From Saposhnikovia divaricata (Eukaryota; Streptophyta; Magnoliopsida; Apiales; Apiaceae): DNA of 64,000 nucleotides. The position numbers and the translations under genes were made by a program. Shown here piece by piece: positions 10,782 to 21,115 of this stretch. Under the pieces are notes generated by a model that was not told the origin of the DNA, searched no databases, and was given only the letters and a program-made list of their open reading frames with translations. Location: positions 19,246,001 to 19,310,000 of the forward strand of contig CM071596.1 of NCBI GenBank assembly GCA_036435485.1, given 5' to 3'. Every line of letters begins with the position of its first letter. Position 1 is the first letter of the stretch.

Positions 10782-11345
10782 GTTCTGATTGCAAAACATA
10801 AAGGATTTTCAAGATGAACATATTGCAAAACATACATGATTTTCTAGATTATCAATGAAATTATGATATTCATATAACAAGGTTTGCAAAATAATAAATT
10901 TTAAAATATTTTAAATGCAGAACGTATATATATAGAGAAAAGTTCTACGGAGTACTCATTTTATTGAAGTACTTGGAGTACATACACGTTTTGCATTCAA
11001 AATATTTTAAAATTTATTAGTTTGCAAACCTTGTTATATGAATATCATAATTTCATTGATAATCTAGAAAATCATGTATGTTTTACAATATGTTCATCTT
11101 GAAAATCCTTTATGTTTTACAATCAGAACATATATGTTTTGCAACTAAAATGTGTTTCGCAGAACAATTCGTTTTGCAATATTTTGTTAGCAAAACATGC
11201 AAAATTTTCAAGATTTTCAATGAAACAGTGATATTCATGTAATAAGCTTTGCAAAATAATAAAGTTTGCAAAATTTTGAATGCAAAATGTATATGTACTC
11301 CAAATACTTCAATTAAATGAGTACTCCATAGAACTTTACTCAATT
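10782..11345. repeat. Inverted-repeat MITE complex, three related copies
   Basis: The left arm (10782-about 10930) and right arm (about 10985-11129) are near-perfect reverse complements of about 145 bp around a 55-bp centre. A third diverged copy at about 11180-11345 has the left arm's orientation and a fuller end (GAGTACTCCATAGAAC). Motifs such as TTTGCAAAATAATAAA and GATATTCAT recur in all three. The left arm is cut at 10782 by the SIRE-B LTR. The superfamily is not assigned because the target duplications could not be defined. Confidence 0.8.
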
Positions 11346-12170
11346 TATATATATAATGCATTATTGTATAATATGATTCTAGCGTTGTCTGCTTTTTCTT
11401 GAAATTTAAATATACTTGAAACTTATTTTTAACCCTTCTTATTGCATCGAAAAGCTTGATTGTGGTGTTTATTCGTATTGTATCAAAAAGTTATTAGTAA
11501 GTATTTTTATGTCTTAGTATTTTTTTACGTGTAAGAGACTCCAAATGTATTGTATTATTTTCAATATCATATTTAACATTATTTTCAAAAACAATGTTTG
11601 CAATCTCTTGTAGATCTCTGGACCTTCAACATGATTCATTCTCACTCGAATATTCTAACAGTATTGACACCCATTTTATTATTATATATATATATATTAT
11701 TAGTTATCAATGTCTTCCTAAAGAGTTGTAGGTTCATTTACCTTACATAAAATTTCATCTATAAAACGAATTTTGTAAGGTTGAAATTGAAAATTGTATG
11801 ACTTTTATTTCAATTTATATGATTTAAAGTTAAGTTCAAAATTAATTTTATTTGTTCTCGAATATTTTTTGTAAATTTATAATTATTAATTTATTGATTA
11901 ATTAATAATTCAATAAATTAATAGAATTCTCCTTCCCAACTGTATTAATTTATAGAGATTGTGTAAATCATGTATTCTTGACCCTTTTTAAATTTGATCT
12001 GTGTTATTTACCCAACATGATCCAACACTTTTCTTTCTTTCTACATAAATTGTATACTGATGTAAAGGTCAGATAAAAGTTTACACGAAATAGAATGAAA
12101 CCATTCGATTAAAGAATAGTGATTTACATCATCAAATTTGCAAAAAGGAAATGCCTTTAAGTAGTAATAT
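11346..12170. other. AT-rich intergenic DNA
   Basis: No credible ORF or element was found. A short (TA)n run lies at about 11683-11698, and poly-A/T stretches are common. Its right end borders the invertase pseudogene and may hold part of that gene's 3' flank. Confidence 0.6.
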
Positions 12171-12844
12171 TCATCTACCAAATATCTTGATTGTCAGTTT
12201 TTCATTTATGAATACCGGAACTGTGCTGCCATATATTTCCTTGTCGACGTCGATTGCCTCCGAAGACCTACAAATAGTCATGGTCCAAATGACAGATATT
12301 ATATTTTTATGATCAATAATTAAACTATGTCGATGCCTTATTAATAAATAAACAACGTTTAAATAAGTACACCTTGAATGATCAACACAAAAAAAGTCTA
12401 GAAATTTCCATCTGACCTATTAACAATGCAAAAATACAAAGGTGTTTGTTCAGAAAGATCTTTACAAGCAAGAACCAACAAACCAAATGGTCCTAATGCA
12501 CCACGTCCACCAACTCCCATACTGTTATTCCAAATATACACCTTATTTATTTTTTGTAGCCTCTCCAAGCTTTCCTTATCAACCTCAAATTCATCTGTAC
12601 TATCTAAATGCAATGTGACACATACATTATCGATATACATGTGTTTCATTTCTTATATGCTATAATCATAAATTGTACAAACCTGAAATTTTGAGCCGAT
12701 TCGAAGTGGCACATCTGCACCAGCATTAATCTTCATATTTTTGAAACTCGTATTACTTGATCTTAGTTCGTCTACCTCTTCAACAGGCCATTAAAGTAAA
12801 TTGTTACCGGTTTTATTATCGAACAATAACGTTCTTGGAATCCC
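12171..12844 (-). pseudogene. Acid invertase (GH32 beta-fructofuranosidase) C-terminal exons, broken
   Basis: Three minus-strand exon remnants encode the beta-sandwich domain of plant acid invertase, the enzyme that cleaves sucrose to glucose and fructose in vacuole or cell wall. Exon A (12844-12683) has GIPRTLLFDNKTG and WPVEEVDELRSS, with an in-frame TAA where family members have Gln (before WPVEE). Exon B (about 12650-12373) has FEVDKESLERLQ and GRGALGPFGLLVLA, then SEQTPLYF and SDGNF, then a TAG and a one-base loss in a T run. Exon C (12267-12171) has DVDKEIYGSTVPV and ends early in TGA. Splice-like junctions survive: a donor after 12683, a donor after 12373, and acceptor AGs before 12844 and 12267. 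The catalytic N-terminal exons are missing, and a solo-LTR candidate begins 47 bp upstream of exon A. The best match is to vacuolar-type enzymes. Confidence 0.85.
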
Positions 12845-12891
12845 CTATTAAACAAAGTATCATTAAGTTTGGGTGTAAGAAAATTTAGACA

Positions 12892-14557
12892 TGTTATGCC
12901 CAAAACTTGGCATGTCCTAAACATGTCTGAAATAGTGGTCCATAGTCCTTAATGGGCTCTAATATTGGCATTGGGTCGCCAAAGCCCATCACTTGGAACT
13001 AGCCCAATTTGATATCAAGATAATGTTCTCATCAGGTACTTGAAGATTGAGATCCCTATCCCGGGATCACATTGCATATAATCCATGTAGGGGAGAGCAA
13101 ACCCCGATTCGGTTCGATTTTTAGGTAAAACCGGAACCGAAACCGGAAGTCCTCGGTTTTAAAAATCGAAAACCGCAGCCGAACCATCGGTTTCGGTTTT
13201 AAAACCCCGGTTTGGTTTTTATCGGTTCGGTTTTAAAATCGAATAAAATGAAAATAAGATCTTTGTGCTAGGGAACACTAACACTACACCTTTCATGGCT
13301 GGGCAATAGTAGTAGAAATTAGTTTAGAAGTAGAAAGAAAGAACATGCTTAATATTATGTTTAATCAAATCCTTCATATTTAAATTATATCTGGTGCTTA
13401 CTAGATATTCTGTTCTTCTCTTCCTCTGTCAGCTTCGCAACAAAACCATTGAGAGGTATACCAAAACACATTCCAAGCTGGTGGCTTGGTAACTAAATTA
13501 GATTTGGTTACCGAAAGGTATACCATATTGAAGTCATCCTTTAACAGATACATTATGTATACTTTATAATTTAAACAAAAGACAAACCTGCTAAGTATGA
13601 TTATGAACTAAATATGTAAACAACCTGCCCACAACTTAAAGTATACATAATAGCAATTGGATCATCAAATTATTTCAATTGGCCCCAATTTTATTTCATT
13701 GCTTCTTTACTTTCCAAATATATATATGTGAATGTGTTTAATTTTAAATATCTATAAAAAATATAAATATTTATTTATTTATATAAATAATCGGTTCGGT
13801 TTTGGGTTTTTTCGGTTCGGTTTAAACCTAAAACCGGAACCGGAACCGAAAGTCTCGGTTTTTAAAAATCAAAAACCGCAATCGACGGTTTGGTTTCGAT
13901 TTCGATTTTTTCGGTTCGGTTTTGACCGGTTTCGGTTCGGTTTTTTGCTCACCCCTAAATCCATGGCAAGGGATCGCATTTTACTTATCTCTCCACAGTT
14001 GAAATCAAGTTTTGAATTATATGCGATCCCAGCCTCGAGGTTGCATCGTCATTGGATAATTTTATTTTGTATTACCATATGAAGTCTCATGACTCTCTAA
14101 GGTGTCGCATGAGTAGAGGCATCTCCATACTTAGGACCACATAGCATGCCTATACCCACAAGGTCGCATGCGAGACCCTCATAAGGTTCTACACTTGCCT
14201 TGCAAATGAGGCCTCGCCACTCCAGTATTATGATAACGTCGCATGGTCTTTACTAAGCTATGTGCCATAATAAGTTAACGGATTATTTACGCCAGCCCAC
14301 AAACGTCTGATGGACTTGTGCCACAACGGATCTCCAAAACCCTATCCCCTTTAGGTAATTTGTTCTCCAAAAACAATTCATATAAAAATACGGTATGTAG
14401 CCCTGTTATTAAGATTGAGAACAGTGTAATCTGAGCGAGTATTAACATATTTTTTTTTTTGTATTCTACGAAGATCAGTCACATAAATCAGTTCTTAGCA
14501 AATCTGTACTTTGCTCAGCGATTTTAGCAACTCCACAATTACTGATATACTATAACA
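12892..14557 (+). mobile_element. Solo-LTR candidate carrying a nested hAT element
   Basis: It starts TGTTATGCCCAAAA and ends TATAACA, giving a 6-bp terminal inverted repeat TGTTAT/ATAACA. The start resembles the LTR start of element C (TGTTGTGCCCAAAA, 20013). A TATAAAAATA box lies at 14381-14390. Without the nested hAT it would be about 790 bp. No PBS or internal region adjoins, and the flanks AGACA and ATTAA do not form a target duplication, so the boundaries and solo status are tentative. Confidence 0.5.
13088..13957. mobile_element. Non-autonomous hAT element with 8-bp TSD
   Basis: The ends are TAGGGGAGAGCAAA on the left and the inverse of TAGGGGTGAGCAAA on the right, with subterminal GGTTCGGTTTCGGTT-type repeats at both ends. 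An exact 8-bp target duplication AATCCATG flanks it (13080-13087 and 13958-13965). These are hAT hallmarks. The interior encodes no transposase; the ORF across the right subterminal repeats is a by-product of GGTTCGGTT repetition. Confidence 0.9.
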
Positions 14558-15978
14558 ATTAATAATTTACTAATAAATCTTTTCTTGTGCTTAAAAAAAA
14601 TTCGATGCTTTTGAATTTTTCAGACTTATGGTGTAGCTAGATTTTGAAAAGAAAAAAGTAGTCAATTTAAAGCCCATGGATGGGGTTGAGTATTTTTCCA
14701 AATCGAACTTTCTTTGGGATCCCATCCAAAATCAGAGTAAATTATTTTTAATTCAAAAGATTTGTATTATGCACATATGTTGAAATCAATTATTATTATA
14801 TTTAAATTAAAATTGTTATCTAATTGTTATATTATAGTTCTCAAAGTAGAATGATAAGGATAAAAAAGAAAATTTGTTAATGTAATAGGATTGGTTTAAA
14901 ATTTAGGGGTAACCTCTAATTGATCTACAACAATTCATAATTTTTTTATTAGTTAATTTCATATTATTATTCGTTAATTGTGATAAATTCATGTATTATA
15001 ATAAAAAAAGTTTATTTTCGTTGAGTTTGAGAACTATTAAATATCTTATAACCAAAAAAAATACTTTCACATAATTTTTTGTTACATCGTACATATTTTA
15101 ACTTAAATAATGATAACCTGAATGTAAAGAATCTTAAATTTTTTATCAATTCATTTTTCAAACTCCTTAATACTTTAATTATTATGTTAGAATTTTAATC
15201 TAAAGAAATAAGTGTGTAATGTGTTCTAATTTTTTTTTTTTAAAATTGACATGATGTGTCTTTTACGTACTTTCATCAAAGTGCAAAATATGCTTTAAAT
15301 ACATTCACACTTCTTAAAATGGAAGGACTCATCTCTAGAATAGAATCACGTATCACTAAAAATATTGTACTTTTCTAGCTTTTGTAAATTTTCTTTTCCT
15401 AATTTTTATTATTTCAAACAAATATATACATGATTATATACACAATTTTATTTTCTATCCAAAATATGTTAAACTTACTGACAGCTTGAGTACGAGAGAT
15501 TAAACTTGCAAGCCGAAGTCCATGCTCTTAATTATTAGTGTGAAAAACATGCAATACTATCAAAATATCAAATTTATTTATATTAAATTCGGGTTTGGGT
15601 TCGATTACTTTCAATTACATAATTATATAAGATTAATTTAATTTAATATAATTTATTTAACTTTATCTCTAATTTGATTCCTACAACTACAAGTACATAA
15701 TTAAATAATGCTTATTTATTAAATACTATCATCATTTAATAAATTACAAGTACATTTTTAAACAATACTTATTAATAATAATATTTTCAATAATTATTAA
15801 TATTTTAATCGTACTTAATCCATGCCACACGGGGATTATCGATCAGCTAGCATGTTATCAAATCAAAAAGTATCTTATTACTATGAGTTAGAAGACAAAT
15901 GTATACCTTGAAAAAAAATAATTAACAGAAGTGTATAGTGCATGGCAAAACACAGAGAGACGGTGTACGTACTTTGTG
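14558..15978. other. AT-rich intergenic DNA, no gene seen
   Basis: Only short, non-convincing ORFs. A diverged internal duplication is visible near 15690-15790 (CAAGTACAT followed by AT-rich blocks). It forms the 3' flank of the minus-strand membrane-protein ORF. Confidence 0.6.
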
Positions 15979-16437
15979 TTACACCGGCAGAGCATGTACA
16001 TTGCTGGAAAAGGCTTGATTACCAGGAACATCAATGCGCACCTGCAAGTTACTATAGCTGTTGCTTCGCCTCATTCTAAACGAGTTTCTGTCTCTTATCA
16101 AACATAGTACCAATTTTCCGGAAAAGAACAGAGCTAAAATTAGATAGATAAATAGCAAACATGCGTAGGAGGTTGAGAAGATGATGGAAGCAAAAGAAGC
16201 CATGGTAACAAAACCAAGAAATGTCATGGCATTAGTATAAACAAGTTTTGGCCAAGTGGAAGAACGAAAAATGGAAGTAATAGAGTGCTCAAGGTAGCAC
16301 CCAAAGCAGTAGAGTAGATAAGTAGATGTTCCCATAAGCATGATTTGCAGGTTTACATGGAGCGGGGAGGTAGGGGACTGATACATTATTTGCAGGACAC
16401 TTAGGAGGAATGTAACAGCTTTTCCGGTAACAGCCAT
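15979..16437 (-). CDS. Putative small four-helix membrane protein (unknown function)
   Basis: The ATG at 16437 opens a 152-residue frame ending in TAA at 15979. A longer frame begins upstream at a TTG, but a TATA box at 16490-16483 would place transcription start near 16455, which favours this ATG. The product shows four hydrophobic segments: about residues 5-20, 28-45, 64-88 and 91-112. The third and fourth carry FLGFVTMASFASIIF and LLFIYLILALFF. A short, Arg/Ser-rich hydrophilic tail follows (DRNSFRMRRSNS). I do not recognise the family. The context is intergenic and transposon-rich, so this may be a lineage-specific gene or a fragment. The single-exon structure and nearby TATA box make it the best host-gene candidate in the window. 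Confidence 0.5.
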   Translation of the reverse strand: MAVTGKAVTFLLSVLQIMYQSPTSPLHVNLQIMLMGTSTYLLYCFGCYLEHSITSIFRSSTWPKLVYTNAMTFLGFVTMASFASIIFSTSYACLLFIYLILALFFSGKLVLCLIRDRNSFRMRRSNSYSNLQVRIDVPGNQAFSSNVHALPV

Positions 16438-16482
16438 TATTAGGATGCAAATTGTGATAGACAAATTGTGAAAGACAAATTG

Positions 16483-16490
16483 TATATATA
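16483..16490 (-). promoter_or_regulatory. TATA box for the membrane-protein ORF
   Basis: The minus strand reads CCTATATATACA, 46-53 nt upstream of the ATG at 16437. Two imperfect copies of CACAATTTGTCT lie between it and the ATG. Confidence 0.5.
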
Positions 16491-16554
16491 GGCAAAATAG
16501 CTAAAGTTTGTTTATGTTAACAAAAAAGTAACTCTAGTTAAGATATTCTGCTAT

Positions 16555-16864
16555 CAGGGACGAACCAGAAATATATTTTGGGGGGCCAAATTTTTCGGTC
16601 AATCGGAAAATGACCAGATCAAAATTTTTTTATAAAAAAATAGGGAACTAAATGAAGATTTTTATAAATAGGGAACAAAATGAAGATTTTTGTAAAAAAA
16701 TATGAGGACTAAAAGAATATTTTTGAAAAAAATAAGGGAACTAAATTAATTTTTTTATAAAAATGGAGGAATGAATTTTTTAGTAAAAAAGGGGACTAAA
16801 TGAATATTTTTGAATTAAATATATATAAAATCTTCGGATTAGTGCCCCCCTCCCTCCGTCTCTG
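16555..16864. mobile_element. hAT-like MITE with 8-bp TSD
   Basis: The termini are CAGGGACGAACCAG and the inverse of CAGAGACGGAGGGA. The 8-bp flanking duplication TCTGCTAT is exact (16547-16554 and 16865-16872). The 310-bp interior is non-coding and built from diverged repeats of GGGAACTAAATGAAGATTTT. Confidence 0.85.
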
Positions 16865-16872
16865 TCTGCTAT

Positions 16873-17380
16873 TAAGAGTTTGTCGGGGACTCGGGGTAGA
16901 AGGTAAGAAGGATAAGAAAAGATGATTGGCTAAAAAGCAAAAAAAATAGAATAAGTTCTATAGCAGAAAAAACTAAGTTCATAGATTTTTTTGGCTAATA
17001 ATTTTTAGCAATCCATTGTCGTCCAGTTCTCTTTCTCAATAGGTACAAATTCAGGGTGCAAAGTACGGTAGCATACTTAATTTTAGTACAGTAATAAAGG
17101 AAAGCCAAATATGTTAAACAAATCAGGAACTTGTATAAAATACTTAAATAAATGTTTAACTTGTACTCTATAGTACTTATATAATTGTCAGTATAATAAT
17201 GACAAACATTATATTATAAACAAGTAGATAACATGAATAATGGATTTTAGGAATTAAAAATCCTCAAATGATGGTGTTATTGTTTTTCATATGGATAATA
17301 AATATAAACAAAAAAATTAGTTTTATTATTATATATAAAATAAAAAAAATACATTTCCGTGTATATACAATTAGTTGAGG
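16873..17380. other. AT-rich spacer, no gene seen
   Basis: No ORF, RNA gene or element was recognised. The sequence is poly-A rich. Confidence 0.55.
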
Positions 17381-17489
17381 AATTGGGAGATGGATAGCTA
17401 AGGGGAAGAAAGAATCATGGAAATGAAATAAATGAGAAATTGGGAGATGGATAGCTAAGGGGAAGAAAGGATCATGGAAATGAAATAAA
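17381..17489. repeat. 57-bp tandem duplication
   Basis: AATTGGGAGATGGATAGCTA and the following 37 bases recur at 17438 with one visible difference (AAAGAATC against AAAGGATC). It is a simple local duplication and non-coding. Confidence 0.9.
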
Positions 17490-17601
17490 GTTATTCTTTT
17501 TTTTTTTATAATTAAAATTTTCCATTAAAAAGTTGGTAACACTTCACACAAACCACGAAGCCCATTCTACCCAAAAAAATGGGCAATAAAGTTATTCTTT
17601 T
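17484..17601 (-). mobile_element. 84-bp retroposed fragment with A-tail and 17-bp TSD
   Basis: An identical 17-bp sequence, AATAAAGTTATTCTTTT, flanks an 84-bp insert (17501-17584) at 17484-17500 and 17585-17601. Read on the minus strand, the insert ends in an A-tract. A long TSD plus 3' A-tail is the signature of LINE-mediated target-primed integration. The insert is a 5'-truncated LINE, a SINE tail or a processed RNA; its source is not recognised. Confidence 0.8.
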
Positions 17602-17856
17602 AGTTCTTAACTAGTTTGATTAATACTTATTAGGACTTTAATAATTCAAAGTTGAGATCAGTGAATGAATTGATATGTGACCTCCACTTCAGTGACCAAT
17701 TTGATACTTAACCCATTGAAAAATTAATTTTCTCATAATTCTGATTAATATTTGGATTGTGATTTATTTTTTGATGAACACATAATGTGTACATGATTTT
17801 ATGTAATATAACCGTTTATTCTACATAATATACAGTATGATGCATACCAGCATAAT

Positions 17857-18003
17857 TTTATTGGTTCTAATTTTACTGGTTCTACACATTGTTGGACTTG
17901 TAGAACAAAAGGTTCGGCACAAAAATGTTTTTATTGGTTCTAATTTTACTGGTTCTACACATTGTTGGACTTGTAGAACAAAAGGTTCGGCACAAAAATG
18001 TTT
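17857..18003. repeat. 73-bp tandem duplication
   Basis: Two nearly identical copies of a unit containing TTGGTTCTAATTTTACTGGT and GGACTTGTAGAACAAAAGG start at 17861 and 17934. They lie just outside the Helitron-type end. Confidence 0.9.
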
Positions 18004-18019
18004 CTAGAATAGTAAGATA

Positions 18020-18406
18020 CTAGTTGATAAAGCCGCGCTTCGCGGCGGCGTTACAATTTTTATTTTTAAAAAAATTCAATACATTTACGTTATATTATAA
18101 TATTAATATTAAATTTTAATAATAAAAAATCTTCTCTAATGAATCAATTTCTTGTTAAATACCATTCTTTCGATTGAGCCGCTCTCTCGTTAAAACCGAA
18201 ATCCCAACTTTTTAACATATATTATAAAGACTTATATAATATTTTTTATCCATAAAATCGAACCGTAAAAATAAAATAAATTTATGACTACAGTATCAAA
18301 TTCTAATAGCTAATATAATCTTTTCTAGCGAGTTGTCTTCCCGTTAAATACGTTTCGAGCCGCTCTTATTTGAAACCGAAATTCTAACTTCACTATATAA
18401 AGAGAG
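18020..18406 (-). mobile_element. Helitron candidate (non-autonomous)
   Basis: On the minus strand the 3' end has a hairpin, GCCGCG...CGCGGC (18046-18032), then eight bases, then CTAG at 18023-18020 followed by T. This matches the Helitron 3' rule of a hairpin followed by CTRR. A possible 5' end, TCTCTTTATATAGTG, lies near 18406. Helitrons make no target duplication, so the boundaries rest on these motifs only. There is no coding inside. Confidence 0.45.
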
Positions 18407-18543
18407 TAAATTCCAATTTTTATATTATTTAAACTTTCTAATATTTATGGAGTTTTAAAAGATGAAAATACATCTTATATTTTCTATATATTATAGATAA
18501 TTTTGTATAAAAAAGTTAAAATAAAGGATTTTTAGGAAAAAAG

Positions 18544-18800
18544 ATGTATAGTTTATATATTCAAACACCTATTCTACTTCTAGTAGAACATTTATTTATA
18601 TATTTTTTCTATAAATTCGAACTCTTATTCTCTATAAATTCGAACTCCTATTCTACTCCTATTCTACTTCCAATAGAACTTTTAATCGTATGCCTTATAA
18701 ATACTTATTATACTTCCAATAGAACTTCTAATCATATGTCTTCCCTATAAATTCGAACTCTTCTTCTTTATAAATTCGAACACATATTCTACTTCTAATA
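18544..18800. repeat. Degenerate repeats of TATAAATTCGAACTC and TTCTACTTC
   Basis: TATAAATTCGAAC recurs at least four times and TTCTACTTC/ATACTTCC followed by AATAGAACTT several times, at irregular spacing of roughly 40-65 bp. The overlapping ORF is low-complexity and not considered a gene. Confidence 0.7.
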
Positions 18801-18978
18801 TGTTAATTGATATTTTTATATTTATTAGTGTTTAAAATTCTTAATTCTAGAAAATTAGAAAAATAGATTGAGACGATCTTAGAGCGCCACCTAAACTCCC
18901 GCTATCCTCCTTTATATATATATATTGATTCTCCTCCGTGGAATAAGTGTGAATACTACATCTAATCAACCACATGAC

Positions 18979-19200
18979 TAAGACCGAAGTCAATAGCATT
19001 GTCTGTGAGAGTTTGAACCTTAGCATAAAAATGAGTTTCAACCATAACAACAAAGTATTCTATGAAATTAAAAGCATTATTTTTGTAGCTAAGAAGATGA
19101 GTCCACGTCGATCTAAAGAAATTATCAGAAAATATTTATACTTATTATAAGTCTGAACAGGATATGAACCCCACATGTTAACATGAATGAGTTGAAAATA
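18979..19200 (-). pseudogene. Ty1-copia integrase fragment, relic
   Basis: Minus-strand conceptual translation gives an integrase core start (LIHVNMWGSYPVQTYNKYKYFL, broken by substitutions and shifts), then VETHFYAKVQTL and DNAIDFG, with DNAID replacing the usual SDNG-type motif region. Family members have IHxDxWGP in the first block, so the first catalytic Asp is lost here (Asn). It is an isolated relic unrelated to the SIRE elements in the window. Flanking LTRs were not found. Confidence 0.7.
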
Positions 19201-19316
19201 TTTAGTAAAATGTATTATACTATGTGAGAATAATAATCTATGTTTCCTTTACCTTAGCACAAATGCATTATGCCGATGGGCGTCCGCGCTTTTCTATTGC
19301 AACGGCCCATTTTGTA

Positions 19317-19455
19317 TTATAATACATGTACTATTTTTGATCTATTACAATACTTTTGAGATTGTATTATAATGCTCACTTTATGTTACAATAGAGGTGC
19401 TATTTTTGATCTACTGCAACACTTCTAAGATTGTGTTACATTACTTGTGAACATA
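19317..19455. repeat. 69-bp diverged tandem repeat
   Basis: Blocks CTATTTTTGATCTATTACAA (19331) and CTATTTTTGATCTACTGCAA (19400) mark two copies. Related TTGCAATAG/TTACAATAG words continue to about 19500. The style resembles internal repeats of DNA transposons, but no terminal repeats were found. Confidence 0.7.
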
Positions 19456-19554
19456 TTGTTATAATAGAACAGGTACTGTTGCAATAGATTCGTTGTGCTG
19501 CAGTAATGAATAATCGTTGCATTTGCTATTTTTTTAAAATTTATAAATGTAAAA

Positions 19555-19846
19555 ATAAAAAAACATGTGAGTCCCACGTAAGTGTTACATTTGAGTGGAC
19601 CACACGTGAAATATTGGCCCCTCACATGCCACGTGTCATGTGCCTAGGGGGTTCGATTTGAATGGACCACACCAGAAATATTGACCCACATGCCATGTTA
19701 GGGGGTTCGATTTGAGTGGACCACACCAGAAATATTGACCCCCACGTGTCACGTGCCCCCCACATACCATGTTAGGGAGTTCGAACCCCTGACCTGTGGG
19801 TGCATGACTTCTATTTCAACAACACCACCGCTCCACCAATTGTTGC
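19555..19846 (-). mobile_element. tRNA-derived SINE candidate
   Basis: On the minus strand TGGTGGAGCGG (19838-19828) fits the pol III A box TRGYNNARNNG exactly. GGTTCGAACTC (19787-19777), about 40 nt later, is close to the B box GGTTCGANNCC. The downstream body contains two to three copies of a 54-bp unit (GGACCACACCAGAAATATTG, at 19587, 19661 and 19715) and runs into a T/A-rich tail near 19555. Target duplications were not resolved; TTGCA occurs on both sides. Confidence 0.5.
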
Positions 19847-20012
19847 ACTGTGTTAATTTGCTCCATCACTAATATATAAAATGTGCAGCTCATGTAAGCT
19901 TGGAAGCATGATATGGAAGCTATGTATTTCTCTGAGGAAGATAAGGAAGGATTAGACCATGTCATACTTTGGTTCCTTTTGCAATCAATAGTTACAAGGA
20001 ACCGGGGGTAGT

Positions 20013-21094
20013 TGTTGTGCCCAAAATCCGCCTTGGGCTTGTTTTAAGGCCCATTAAAATTACGGGTTCGAGTAATGAAGATATGGAAGGATAGGCTGGA
20101 CTAGGTATGAATACTTTGGCCCAATATGCCTTGGAAATATACTGAAAGATGAAGATTCTGTCATCTGGTTCGGGATTCAGTCATGTAGGGGTTCAGGTGC
20201 TCGAACCCCATGTGGGGGTACTACTAGATGGAAGCCTGACAGGGGTTCATGCAGGTGAAGGGCTTCCAGGCAGGGGTTCACACTCGTACCCTGACAATCT
20301 GCGGGAATTGGCCCAGCAGCCTCCTAAATTGTAGGAGAACGGATATATATCGCTCTAACAGACTTTTGGATAACTCCTAAACATCAAGGACGACCCAACA
20401 ACCTCTGTTATGATGGATAATCATTATATATACATGGATTATGTATATATACATGGATATATAATGGAAAATCATATTAATATGAAGATAATTATGGATT
20501 CATGAAGGATAACTACTAGATAATCATATCATCTTGGATAATTAGCTGGATCAGTTCAGTAGAGGAAGATAAATATAAAACATATATGATATATACACTG
20601 CGTATATATATAGGCGGCTGTACAGCGGAAGGCCAGGGTTCAGGCAGTGTCCTAAGGGAACTAGGACTCTTCTTCATCACAAAATAAGAAACGGATCAGC
20701 ATGGTCAGAAGGATAAGGCTTATCAAAATGTGGCGAGCTATCAACAAGGAGTCCAAAACCCTAGAACTACATGGGACTTGATTCCTATAAATATAGGATA
20801 TGTAGGCACTTTGCAAGAGTTGAATCTCACTTCTCTCTACAAAAATCATGTAGAAAACTTGAGCAATACATATCTCTGGCAGCTGGGATTGATTGAGTAG
20901 GAATTACTCCGTTCTTGCTGTCCGGTGACCTTGCAAACTCAGTCCCAAAATCATTACAAACAACCATCCACTCTGGCAGTTGAACGCCGGGCTGTAAACG
21001 CTTGAACGTCAATTCCGCAGCTGGAAATCAAGCGATTCATCCGTTATTCCAGCGATATTCTCTCGAAGTGTTGTACCAAATTCCTCTCACAACA
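20013..21094 (+). repeat. 5' LTR of element C (1082 bp)
   Basis: It starts TGTTGTGCCC and ends CTCACAACA, forming a perfect 7-bp terminal inverted repeat TGTTGTG/CACAACA. It is followed directly by a TGGCGC-type PBS. TATAAATA at 20786-20793 is a good TATA box about 300 bp before the end. Confidence 0.75.
20786..20793 (+). promoter_or_regulatory. TATA box of the element C LTR
   Basis: CCTATAAATATAGG is in the position expected for the U3/R junction. A second TA-rich run (GTATATATATAGG) lies at about 20604-20612. Confidence 0.5.
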
Positions 21095-21098
21095 TTTT

Positions 21099-21115
21099 TG
21101 GCGCTAGAAGGAGGG
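21099..21115 (+). other. Primer-binding site of element C (TGGCGC type)
   Basis: TGGCGCTAGAAGGAGGG begins four bases after the LTR end. TGGCGC starts are typical of plant Ty3-gypsy primer sites, but the exact tRNA is not assigned. Confidence 0.6.

Noticed and set aside
12426..12665. Plus-strand 79-codon ORF
   Set aside because: It is the antisense shadow of the invertase exon remnant.
13732..14082. 116-codon ORF rich in Phe/Arg/Gly
   Set aside because: It is a translation of GGTTCGGTTTTGGG-type hAT subterminal repeats and crosses the element end, so it is not a gene.
18544..18750. 68-codon plus-strand ORF
   Set aside because: Low-complexity product of AT-rich degenerate repeats.
19777..19838. 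Functional tRNA gene
   Set aside because: Only A and B boxes fit. No cloverleaf arms or acceptor stem can be formed, so a SINE head is more likely.
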